Assembly: GCA_903886275.1 (NCBI GenBank)
Contig: CAISLN010000121.1
Location: 17,111 to 81,110 of the forward strand
Origin: an uncultured beta proteobacterium
GTDB taxonomy: Bacteria; Pseudomonadota; Gammaproteobacteria; Burkholderiales; Burkholderiaceae_C
DNA length: 64,000 nucleotides
Reading direction: 5' to 3'
Under the pieces are notes generated by a model. The model was not told where the DNA came from and made no database searches. It worked only from the letters and a program-made list of their open reading frames with translations. This document shows positions 8,483 to 16,420 of this stretch, in pieces (the first letter of the stretch is position 1; the number at the start of each line of letters is the position of its first letter). The position numbers and the translations under genes were made by a program.

Positions 8483-9336
8483 AAACACCGACCTGCCTCG
8501 CGCGCTGCCTTGCGCTTCTATGTGTCAGCGGTCTGCTCTCAGGTCTGGGCGTCCAGGCGCAAACAGCTGCGCCTGCCGCTAACACCACCGCCACCGCTGC
8601 GGTCAGTGCGGCCGGCGTCACGCAGGCGCTGCGCGATGTCAAGCTCAGCACCACCGTTGCTGGGCGCATCGACGGCATGATGGTCCGTGAAGGCAGCCGC
8701 GTGCGCCAGGGCCAGCTTCTCATGCACCTGGACCGCAGCCTCGAAGAGCTCGAAGTGCAGCGTCGCCGCGTGCTGGTAGAGGACCGCTCCAGGCTCGAAG
8801 AACTCAAGCAAAAAGAAAAAATCCTGATCGAGCAGGTGGCTTCCCTGCGGCCCTTGTTGGCCACCGGTGGTGTCTCGCGCAAGCAGGCAGAAGACGAGGA
8901 AATGGCGCTGGGCGCCGTGGTCGCCGAACGCAAGGCGCTAGAGGCCAGCAAAGAGCGTGAGCGTGTGGAGCTTGCGCAGGCACAGGAAGCCTACGAGCGC
9001 CGCCACCTGCGTTCGCCCATTGACGGTGTCATCACCAAGGTCGCCTTGCATGTCGGTGAGAGCGTGGGCCCGCATGAGCCTTTGATTTCGGTGGTGGACA
9101 CCCGACGCGTGCGCTTCATGGGCACCGTTCCCGCGCGCACGGGCACCAAGCTGCAGGTGGGGGCCACGGTCAAGATCGAGTTGGTCCAGGACGGGCAGCC
9201 GCGCAGCCGATTGGCCAAGGTGGTGTTCGTCTCGCCCGTGACCGACCCCTCCAGCGGGCTGATTGAAGTCATCGCAGAATTTGAAAATGCCGACGGTTCC
9301 GTGCGTCCTGGTATCAGTGGCCGCATGCTGTTCTGA
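8479..9336 (+). CDS. Periplasmic adaptor (membrane fusion) protein, short form
   Basis: A 285-residue periplasmic adaptor. It has an N-terminal signal (about residues 1-27, ending GVQAQ), the first lipoyl half (VAGRIDGMMVREGSRVRQGQ, with LMHLD following), a charged coiled-coil hairpin (about 85-175, rich in E, R, K), the second lipoyl half (RSPIDGVITKVALHVGESVG) and a C-terminal beta-barrel. It is shorter than most RND adaptors, which exceed 350 residues, and seems to lack the membrane-proximal domain. Its start overlaps the TolC-type gene by ATGA, so the two are probably made together. It would bridge an inner-membrane partner to the channel; the candidates are the two lipoyl-containing membrane proteins encoded next. 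Confidence 0.9.
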   Translation: MKTPTCLARCLALLCVSGLLSGLGVQAQTAAPAANTTATAAVSAAGVTQALRDVKLSTTVAGRIDGMMVREGSRVRQGQLLMHLDRSLEELEVQRRRVLVEDRSRLEELKQKEKILIEQVASLRPLLATGGVSRKQAEDEEMALGAVVAERKALEASKERERVELAQAQEAYERRHLRSPIDGVITKVALHVGESVGPHEPLISVVDTRRVRFMGTVPARTGTKLQVGATVKIELVQDGQPRSRLAKVVFVSPVTDPSSGLIEVIAEFENADGSVRPGISGRMLF

Positions 9337-9347
9337 GTGATTGGCGC

Positions 9348-11252
9348 ATGAACGCAGAGTCCAAACCAGCGCAGGCCGAGCGCGCAGCCGCGCAGGACGG
9401 CGCGGCCTGGGCGGCCCTTGCCACGTTTGACGGACCGGTGCAATCTTTTTGGGAGCAATACCTCCAGACCCTGGGCCAAAGCCTGCGTGCGCGCCGAGTC
9501 CTGCTGCTGGCCTCGGGCGTGGGCCAACCCTGGCAGGCCCTGGCCCAATGGCCGGCCCATGCGCCCGAGTTGGCGGGAGATGGCGACGGCGTCTTGCAAC
9601 TGATCTCGCGGGTGGCGTCCGAGCAGTCGCTGCTTGAGCGATTTTCCCAGGGCGGTCAAGCACTGGCCATGCGTTTGCCGCAAGCGCCAGCCGGGCCCCA
9701 TCAAGCGGTCGCCGTGGTCGCCTTGCACCTCTCGGACTTTGGGGTGGCGAGGGATGCCCTGCTGGCCTGGGCGACCCAGGTGGCATGGGTGCCCGCGCAA
9801 TACGCCAGGCGCAGCGCGGCTGATGCGCCCCCACAGGTCGGTCTGCAGCCCGATCCCCAGCCCGACCCGCAGGCCGACTTGGCCGATGAACCCCATGCCC
9901 AGCGGCTCTACCAAATTCTTCGGTTGACCATTGAGCTCTCGCGCCAAGAGCGGTTCCTGCAAATGGCCTTTGAGCTGTGCAACGCCCTGGCCGTGCGCTT
10001 TGATGCAGACCGCGTGTCGCTGGGCTGGGTGCACCCTCCCTATGTGCGCCTCACCGCCATCAGCCATATCGAAAAATTCGACCCGCAGTCCACCCTTAGC
10101 CGTGCCCTCGAAGGTGCGATGGAGGAAGCGGCCGACCAGTCCGGTGTCTTGGTCTATCCCGCGCAGCCGGGTTGCCGCCAGGTCAAACGGGCCCACGAGT
10201 CCTACGCTTTGATGCAGGGCGTGGCCGGCGTCGTCAGCCTGCCCCTGCGCGACGGCGACGCTGTCAAAGGCGTGCTCTGTCTTGAAAAGCGCCAAGGCGT
10301 CTGGAGCGAAGACGAACTCTGGGAGCTGGGCCTCATTGCCCAGGCCACCGTGCGCCCTCTGGCCGACCTGCAGGCGCGCGACCTCTGGTGGGGCGCGCGT
10401 GCCTGGATGGCTTGCCAGCGTTGGGCCGACGAGGGCATGAGCCCGCGCCACAGCCTCTGGAAATTTGCCGGCGGTGCGGGCCTGTTGCTCGCACTGGTGC
10501 TGATTTTTCTGCCATGGGCCTACCGCATAGACGCCACCCTGACCCTGCGCAGCAAAGACCTCTTGTTCATGCCCGCGCCCTTTGATGGTTACCTGCGCCA
10601 GGTGCATGTCGAAATTGGCGACAGGGTGGAAGCCGGTCAGGTGCTGGTGCAGCTCGACACGCGTGACCTGGTGCTTGAAGAGTCCATGGCCGAAGCCGAT
10701 GTGCTGCGGTACAGCCGCGAAGCCGAAAAGGCCCAGGCCGCACGCCAGCTGGCCGAGATGCAAATCAACCTGGCGCACCAGGAGCAATCTGCCTCGCACC
10801 TGGCCTTGATCCGTCACCAGCTGCTGCACGCCAAGGTGACGGCGCCGCGCGCCGGCGTAGTGGTGGAGGGCGAGCTCAGAAAAAACCTCGGCGCTCCCCT
10901 GCGCAAGGGGGACCTGCTGCTCAAGCTGGCCCAAACCGATGACACCTATCTTGAGCTCGAAATCGACCAGGTCGATGTGCACGAAGTCCAGGTGGGCTCG
11001 CGCGGCGAGTTCGCGCTGGTGGGGCGCCCTGACCAGCGTTTTTCCATTCAGATCGACCGAATCGACCCGGCCTCCACCCTGCGTGAGGGCCGCAATGTGT
11101 ACCTCGCGCGCGCCAAGGTGCAGGCCAGCATTCCCGCCTGGTGGCGCCCTGGCATGGGCGGGTCGGCGCGCATGGATGCGGGCGAGCGCCCCCTCATCTG
11201 GGTGTTGACGCACCGCACCGTGCGCTTCTTGCGGGAGTTGTTCTGGCTATGA
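9348..11252 (+). CDS. GAF domain-transmembrane-HlyD/lipoyl fusion protein
   Basis: A 634-residue protein with an unusual layout. Residues 1-185 are of unknown type (possibly a worn GAF-like domain with an Ala/Gln-rich linker). Residues about 190-345 read as a GAF domain (FLQMAFELCNALAVRF, VVSLPLRDGDAVKGVLCLEK). One membrane helix lies at about 372-393 (GLLLALVLIFLPWAY). A HlyD-type adaptor follows: first lipoyl half at 406-437, a short coiled coil, a second lipoyl half (VTAPRAGVVVEGELRKNLGA) and a beta-barrel. The GAF part should be cytoplasmic and the adaptor periplasmic. It lies 11 bases after the short adaptor and overlaps the M50 gene. GAF domains bind small ligands or mediate contacts, so it may regulate or assemble the exporter; the ligand is unknown. 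Confidence 0.85.
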   Translation: MNAESKPAQAERAAAQDGAAWAALATFDGPVQSFWEQYLQTLGQSLRARRVLLLASGVGQPWQALAQWPAHAPELAGDGDGVLQLISRVASEQSLLERFSQGGQALAMRLPQAPAGPHQAVAVVALHLSDFGVARDALLAWATQVAWVPAQYARRSAADAPPQVGLQPDPQPDPQADLADEPHAQRLYQILRLTIELSRQERFLQMAFELCNALAVRFDADRVSLGWVHPPYVRLTAISHIEKFDPQSTLSRALEGAMEEAADQSGVLVYPAQPGCRQVKRAHESYALMQGVAGVVSLPLRDGDAVKGVLCLEKRQGVWSEDELWELGLIAQATVRPLADLQARDLWWGARAWMACQRWADEGMSPRHSLWKFAGGAGLLLALVLIFLPWAYRIDATLTLRSKDLLFMPAPFDGYLRQVHVEIGDRVEAGQVLVQLDTRDLVLEESMAEADVLRYSREAEKAQAARQLAEMQINLAHQEQSASHLALIRHQLLHAKVTAPRAGVVVEGELRKNLGAPLRKGDLLLKLAQTDDTYLELEIDQVDVHEVQVGSRGEFALVGRPDQRFSIQIDRIDPASTLREGRNVYLARAKVQASIPAWWRPGMGGSARMDAGERPLIWVLTHRTVRFLRELFWL

Positions 11253-13426
11253 GCACGGACGACGCCAGCGGACGCACCTACAGCGATGCCTGGCACCGCG
11301 TCGCCTCTGTGCGCGCTTGTTTGCGCAGCAGCGTGCGGGCGCACCGCCAGACCTTTCGTGGCGAAGAGTGGGTGGTGCTGCGCGACAGCCTGGGCAGCGA
11401 GTTCTTTAGGGTCACCGCAGACGCCTATGCCTTTTTGAGCCGCCTGAATGCGCAACGCAGCATCGACGAAGTCTGGGGCGAGTGGATGCAGGAATCGCCC
11501 GAACTGGCGCTGACCCAGGAGGAGGTGGTGCAGTTGCTGGGCCAATTGCAGCTCTCCAACCTCTTGCAGTTCGACCGCGGCGGCGCCGCTGCCAGCCTGT
11601 TTGAGCGCTACCGCCAGCGCCGTGGGCGCGAGATCAAGGCCATGCTGCTGGGCTTCTTGTCCATCAAGCTGCCCCTGCTCGACCCCGACCTCGCGCTGGA
11701 GCGCATGCGCCCGGCGCTTCGCTTTTTGTTTGGCCCGGTGGGCGCAGCGCTGTATGTGGTGCTGGTGCTGCTGGGCCTCAAGGCCTTGGGCGACGAGTCC
11801 GACCATTTGTTTGCGCAGTCTGCAGGCGTGCTGGCGCCCTCTAATTTGGGCCTCTTGTATGTCGGCATGGTGCTGGCCAAGCTGGTGCATGAATTTGGCC
11901 ACGCGGGCGCCTGCAAACGCTACGGCGGCGAGGTGCACAAGATGGGCGTCATGCTGCTGATGTTTGCGCCCCTGCCCTATATGGACGCCACGGCCAGCTG
12001 GGGTTTTCGCAGCCGCGCCCAGCGCATGCTGGTGGGCGCCTCGGGCGTGTTGTCAGAGTTTGCCGTGGCCGCAGTGGCCGCCCTGGTGTGGGCCCATACC
12101 GCGCCGGGCTTGCTCAATGCGCTGGCCTACAACGTGATCTTTGTGGCGAGCGTGTCGACCATTTTGTTCAACCTCAATCCGCTGATGCGCTTTGACGGCT
12201 ACCACATGCTGGTGGACTTTCTCGACGTACCCAATCTCTTCCAGCGCTCGCGCGACCAGCTCAAGTACCTCGCGGAGCACTGGCTGCTGGGAATCAAGAC
12301 GGCGCAGCCGGTGGCGCGCACCCCCAACGAAGCCATCTTGTTGCCCCTGTATGGCGTGATCAGCCTGTGCTACTGGGTGGTGCTGACCTCCACCATCATC
12401 TTCTTCATCGCCGGGCAGTACCTGGACCTGGGCGTCGCCCTGGCCTGGATCATGTTTTTCAGCGTGGTGGTCCTGCCCCTGTGCAAGCTTGGCAAATACC
12501 TGCTGACCAGCCCGAAACTGCAGCACCAGCGCGCACGCACGCTGGCCCTCACGGCGGGCATGGTGGTGGTGAGCCTCGGAGTGTTGGCAGGTGTGCCCAT
12601 GCCCGACCAGGTGCGCGTCAAAGGCGTGCTGCAGGCCACGCGCTCGCGTGAGCTCTACAGCGACAGCGGGGGCTCACTGGTGGAGCTGCTGGCGCGCCCT
12701 GGCCAATGGGTGCAAGCGGGCCAAGTCCTGGCCCGGCTTGAAAACCCGGAACTCGGCTTCGAGATTGCGTCGGTCCAGCAACAGCGCGAGCAGTTGCTGG
12801 CGCAGGAATTGCAGGCCATCACCACCACCGTGGCGAACCTCGAACCCCTGGCGCGCCAGCGCCAAGCCATCGAACAAAGGCTCGCCGAGCTGCTGCGTCA
12901 ACAGCAGGCGCTGACCTTGCTGGCCCCCATCGAAGGGATCTGGAGTGCCAGCGAACTCGATGCCAGCCGCGGCCAATGGATTGCGCGTGGCGGCAGTCTG
13001 GGCACGGTGGTTGACGAGCGCGACTGGCGCTTTGTCGCGGTGCTGCCCCAGGTCAGCACGCATTTGTTTGAAGCGGGCGTGCTGAGCGCCGAAGTCCGCA
13101 TCAAAGGCCAGCAGGAGTTCAACCTGCGGTCGCTCAAGACCGAGGTCATGCCGTTTGAGCAGGGCCAGCTGCCCTCGCCCGCGCTGGGCATGGCCGGTGG
13201 AGGTGAGATCGCGGTGCAGTCCTCTGACCCCAAGGGCCTGACCGCGGCCGAACCGTTCTTTCGCGTCCATGCGCAACTGCCAGCGGCGCAGGGCGCCGAT
13301 GCCCAAGACCTGCGCCGCCTGCATGGCCGACTGGGCACCATGCGCATCACCCTGCCCAATGCACCCCTGCTGTTGCAGTGGGAGCGCGGCTTGCGCCAAT
13401 TCCTGCAAAGAAAGTTCCGTGTATGA
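11249..13426 (+). CDS. PqqD-like/M50 zinc metalloprotease/lipoyl adaptor fusion
   Basis: A 725-residue polytopic membrane protein. Residues about 15-110 resemble a PqqD-like winged-helix domain (WVVLRDSLGSEFFRVTADAY, then a helical EEVVQLLGQLQ stretch). The middle is a site-2-protease (M50) core: HEFGH at 214-218 (Glu215 the expected catalytic residue) and NPLMRFDGYHM, with Asp316 as likely third zinc ligand, within several hydrophobic helices. After a helix near 430-450 comes a periplasmic lipoyl module (ELLARPGQWVQAGQVLARL), a coiled coil and a barrel. The start at 11249 gives an ATGA overlap with the GAF fusion gene. PqqD-like domains bind leader peptides in RiPP systems, so binding of the exported protein's N-terminus is plausible but unproven. 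Comparable M50-lipoyl proteins occur near peptide-export genes. Confidence 0.88.
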   Translation: MSTDDASGRTYSDAWHRVASVRACLRSSVRAHRQTFRGEEWVVLRDSLGSEFFRVTADAYAFLSRLNAQRSIDEVWGEWMQESPELALTQEEVVQLLGQLQLSNLLQFDRGGAAASLFERYRQRRGREIKAMLLGFLSIKLPLLDPDLALERMRPALRFLFGPVGAALYVVLVLLGLKALGDESDHLFAQSAGVLAPSNLGLLYVGMVLAKLVHEFGHAGACKRYGGEVHKMGVMLLMFAPLPYMDATASWGFRSRAQRMLVGASGVLSEFAVAAVAALVWAHTAPGLLNALAYNVIFVASVSTILFNLNPLMRFDGYHMLVDFLDVPNLFQRSRDQLKYLAEHWLLGIKTAQPVARTPNEAILLPLYGVISLCYWVVLTSTIIFFIAGQYLDLGVALAWIMFFSVVVLPLCKLGKYLLTSPKLQHQRARTLALTAGMVVVSLGVLAGVPMPDQVRVKGVLQATRSRELYSDSGGSLVELLARPGQWVQAGQVLARLENPELGFEIASVQQQREQLLAQELQAITTTVANLEPLARQRQAIEQRLAELLRQQQALTLLAPIEGIWSASELDASRGQWIARGGSLGTVVDERDWRFVAVLPQVSTHLFEAGVLSAEVRIKGQQEFNLRSLKTEVMPFEQGQLPSPALGMAGGGEIAVQSSDPKGLTAAEPFFRVHAQLPAAQGADAQDLRRLHGRLGTMRITLPNAPLLLQWERGLRQFLQRKFRV

Positions 13427-15396
13427 GCGCCGCAGTGCAGAGGCTGCGCGCACTGGAAAAACTCCCTGAAGGCCTGGACGCCTGGGTGGACCGGGCGCAG
13501 GGTTGGTTCAAGCGCCGCCCCAGCCAGGCCAGTCCCCTGTGGTCGCAGGCGCTGGCCTGCAGCGCATTGTGTGAACGCTATCGCGAGCTCGACGCAGCGG
13601 CCCTGCAGCAGGCCCTGGTGCTGGCGCAAGAAAACCTGCGCCGCGACCCGCTGTACGCCAAGGGCCAATTGCTCAACGCCCTGGCCCTGGTGGGCCAGAT
13701 GGCGCAGCGCGCGATGGGCATGCAACCCTATCCGGTGCAGTTCATGGGTTCCTTGGCACTGCACCATGGTTGGCTGGCAGAAATGGCCACCGGCGAAGGC
13801 AAGACCCTGACCGTGGCGCTGGCCGCTGTCCTCGCGGGCTGGAGCGGGCGCCCCTGCCACGTCATCACCGCCAACGACTACCTGGCCGAGCGCGATGCCG
13901 AAACCATGCGCCCCCTGTACGAAGCCTGCGGCGTGAGCCTGGCCTCGGTCTGGGCCGATGTCGAGGCCGAAAAGCGCCCATCGCTCTACGGCGCCGATGT
14001 GGTTTACGTCACGCCCAAGGAATTGCTGGCCGACCATCTGCGTGACCAACTCGCCGCAGGCACGGGCCAAGACACCGACTGGATGGACTTTCAGCGCTGG
14101 ATGGGCCAGGCCAGCCCTGAAGCTTCGCTTCTGCTGGTGCGCGGTCTGCACACCGCCATCGTCGATGAGGCCGACAGCGTGCTGATTGACGAAGCCGTCA
14201 CGCCCCTCATCCTGGCGGCCCGCCGACCCAGCCGCGGTCTGAGCGAAGCGGTGGTCCTGCTCGCGCAGTTGGCACCGACGCTGGTCGCTGACCAGGACTA
14301 CGACTGCAGCACGCGTACCCGCAGCGTGCAATTGCGCGAAGGGGCCATTGCCGCGCTGGCGCAGCTGGCGCCCACGCTGCCGCCGGTCTGGCGCCCCGCG
14401 CCAAGGCGCGAAGAACTGTTGCGCCAGGCGCTGCAGGTGCATTGCTTTTTTCGTCCCGGTCACCAGTACCTGGTAGACGGCGGTGAGATTGTTTTGCTCG
14501 ATGAATTTACCGGTCGCATGACCCCAGGGCGCACCCTCACCGCCGGTCTGCACCAAGCGGTGGAGGCCAAAGAAGGGCTGGAGATCACGGACCCCAACGA
14601 GGCGCTCAGTCAGATGAGCTTCCAGGCGTTTTTCAGGGGCTTCACGCGTTTGTCGGGCAGCTCTGGCACGGTGTGGGAAGCCGTGCACGAACTCTGGCAG
14701 GTTTACCGCTTGCGCGTCGTGCGTGTGCCCACCCACCGCCCGCGCCAAACCATCACCCGGCCTGCGCATGTGCTGCTCACCACCAAGGGCAAGTGGCAAG
14801 CCGTGGCCCAGGAAGTGATCGCGGCGCAGCGCTGTGGACGCGCGGTGTTGGTCGGTGTGCGCAGCGTGGAGTCGAGCGAACTTTTGGCGCAACTGCTGCG
14901 CGTGCAAAACGTCGATGTTGCCGTGCTCAATGCCGTCTACCACGCCGAAGAAGCCTCCATCGTGGCGCAGGCCGGCGAGCCCGCGCGCATCACCATCGCC
15001 ACCAACATGGCCGGGCGTGGCACCGACATCCGGTTGCACCCATCGGTAGCACACAGCGGGGGCCTGCATGTGGTGATCGCCGAGGTCAACGAATCGACCC
15101 GCATCGACCGCCAACTCGCCGGTCGCTGTGGCCGCCAGGGCGACCCGGGCAGCGTGTCGCTGTACCTGTGCCTGGAAGACAGCCTGGCCTTGCGCTACCT
15201 GCCCGCCTGGGCGCGCAGGGCTTTGACCCTGCTCCAGGCCCGCGCGCCGCAAGCCGCGAGGGTCTGGGCGCAGCGTGCATTTACCTGGGCCCAGCGTCGC
15301 TCTGAAGGCGATGCATTTGAGCGTCGATTCTCGGTCCTGCGCAATGACGACTGGATGGCCTCGGCACTCCCGTTCGCCCAACGGGGCGGCGTGTGA
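13423..15396 (+). CDS. SecA-like ATPase, truncated paralogue
   Basis: A 657-residue SecA relative; housekeeping SecA has about 900. The motor is complete. Before the Walker A lies GMQPYPVQFMG; the Walker A is ATGEGKT (122-128), followed by HVITANDYLAERDAE, the DEAD-like box VDEADS (247-252), DEFTGRMTPGR with LHQAVEAKEG, TNMAGRGTDI (527-536) and GRCGRQGD (567-574), which keeps the arginine-finger motif. The preprotein-binding region between the DEAD box and DEFTGR is shortened. The protein ends about 65 residues after LYLCLEDSLALRYL, so the helical scaffold's later part, helical wing, two-helix finger and the CxC zinc tail are missing. ATGA overlap with the M50 gene. It is the only ATPase in the locus and the likely energy source for export; a working ATPase is inferred from the intact motifs. 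Confidence 0.92.
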   Translation: MSAAVQRLRALEKLPEGLDAWVDRAQGWFKRRPSQASPLWSQALACSALCERYRELDAAALQQALVLAQENLRRDPLYAKGQLLNALALVGQMAQRAMGMQPYPVQFMGSLALHHGWLAEMATGEGKTLTVALAAVLAGWSGRPCHVITANDYLAERDAETMRPLYEACGVSLASVWADVEAEKRPSLYGADVVYVTPKELLADHLRDQLAAGTGQDTDWMDFQRWMGQASPEASLLLVRGLHTAIVDEADSVLIDEAVTPLILAARRPSRGLSEAVVLLAQLAPTLVADQDYDCSTRTRSVQLREGAIAALAQLAPTLPPVWRPAPRREELLRQALQVHCFFRPGHQYLVDGGEIVLLDEFTGRMTPGRTLTAGLHQAVEAKEGLEITDPNEALSQMSFQAFFRGFTRLSGSSGTVWEAVHELWQVYRLRVVRVPTHRPRQTITRPAHVLLTTKGKWQAVAQEVIAAQRCGRAVLVGVRSVESSELLAQLLRVQNVDVAVLNAVYHAEEASIVAQAGEPARITIATNMAGRGTDIRLHPSVAHSGGLHVVIAEVNESTRIDRQLAGRCGRQGDPGSVSLYLCLEDSLALRYLPAWARRALTLLQARAPQAARVWAQRAFTWAQRRSEGDAFERRFSVLRNDDWMASALPFAQRGGV

Positions 15397-16304
15397 GCCC
15401 CACGCCTTGGCCGGTCTGGCGAGCGCCGGCCGAGCAAGCCCTGCGCGCCATGCTGGGTGAGCTCGCAGGGCTGAGCATCACGGGCGGCGAAGCCTCGGTG
15501 CGCCTGTCGCCCGCCGGTGTCGAGTGCGGGCGTTGGTTGGCTGGTTTTTCGCCGCTGGGCGTCTCCGCCGAGCGACTGATGGGCCTGCCCGCGCGCCTGG
15601 GCATGCCCGCTGCGGGGGCTGCATTTTTTCGCGCCCATTGGCGCGATGCGCGCCAGATTGGCCTGGCGGTCGAACAAACCGACGCGCAAGTGAGCGCCAA
15701 GGTCTATCTCGAAAACGCACTGCCTGCGCCCGACCTGCGCAACCATGCGCCCGAGCAGCGCCAAGTGGCCCTGCAGATTGCCTCCTGCAAATGGCGCGTG
15801 GATGCGCCAGACCCTGCCAGCCGCCACACCGCCTACTGGCGCATGTCGGGACTCGATGGGGCGGCCACCGTGGACCTGTTGCGCCAGGCCCATGGCATGC
15901 CAGCGTCGGTGCAAGCGGTCTATGCGGCGCTGGCCCAGGTGCTGGAAAACGCCTTGCGCGCGGCACCCGATTGGCAAGGCCATCGCCTGCTGCTGGTGCG
16001 CGAACCCGAGCAGGGACGCAGTGGCGTGGGTGTGCGCTTTTATGGCAGCGCGCTGCGCGCCAGCGCCCTGGTCCAGCCGATGGCGCATCTTTTTGAGGCC
16101 TGGGGTTTGACCCCCGCGCAACTGTCTGACCCCCTGGCGGTCTGGGCGAACCAGGAACTGGGCTGGCTTCACGCCGGCCAAGACGCCCAGGGCCAACCCT
16201 ACCTCATTGTTTATGGCGCCTTGAACCGCGCCGACACCGGAGCCGTGTTAGCGCGGGCCGGCACCGTTCGACATACAGCTCGAACGGCTTTATTGGGAAA
16301 TTAA
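15393..16304 (+). CDS. Unrecognised 303-residue protein of the export locus
   Basis: I do not recognise this protein. It starts at a GTG that overlaps the stop of the SecA-like gene (GTGA) and ends two bases before the giant gene, so it is firmly within the operon. It has no signal peptide and no membrane helix, so it should be cytoplasmic. It is Ala/Arg/Gln-rich. Two halves look loosely alike: QVSAKVYLENALPAPDL with CKWRVDAP in the first, and LLLVREPEQGRSGVGVRFYG with YLIVYGAL in the second. Both suggest paired beta strands followed by helices. Position between the ATPase and its presumed cargo suggests a cargo-specific chaperone or pilot protein. That is inference from position only. Confidence 0.8.
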   Translation: MSPTPWPVWRAPAEQALRAMLGELAGLSITGGEASVRLSPAGVECGRWLAGFSPLGVSAERLMGLPARLGMPAAGAAFFRAHWRDARQIGLAVEQTDAQVSAKVYLENALPAPDLRNHAPEQRQVALQIASCKWRVDAPDPASRHTAYWRMSGLDGAATVDLLRQAHGMPASVQAVYAALAQVLENALRAAPDWQGHRLLLVREPEQGRSGVGVRFYGSALRASALVQPMAHLFEAWGLTPAQLSDPLAVWANQELGWLHAGQDAQGQPYLIVYGALNRADTGAVLARAGTVRHTARTALLGN

Positions 16305-16306
16305 AA

Positions 16307-16420
16307 ATGTCTAAAAGCAGCAGCTGGAATTTGGGTTTTATTCGTCATGCGTTTCGTCGCAGCCGCAGCACGGTCGAACGCCTGGAAGACCGCATTTTGC
16401 TTTCTGCCGAACCGCTGCTG
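16307..16420 (+). other. LEPR-XLL-type N-terminal region of the giant protein
   Basis: Residues 1-38. LEDRILL at 26-32 matches the L-E-P-R-x-L-L pattern known from the N-termini of very large repeat proteins, with Asp in place of Pro. Basic residues at 13-25 precede it and SAEPLL follows. There is no hydrophobic core, so this is not a Sec signal peptide; it may be the export tag. Confidence 0.8.

Noticed and set aside
11141..11248. Earlier ATG for the M50 fusion gene
   Set aside because: It would overlap the upstream gene by more than 100 bases with no similarity in the added residues; the ATGA overlap at 11249 fits the other junctions of the operon.
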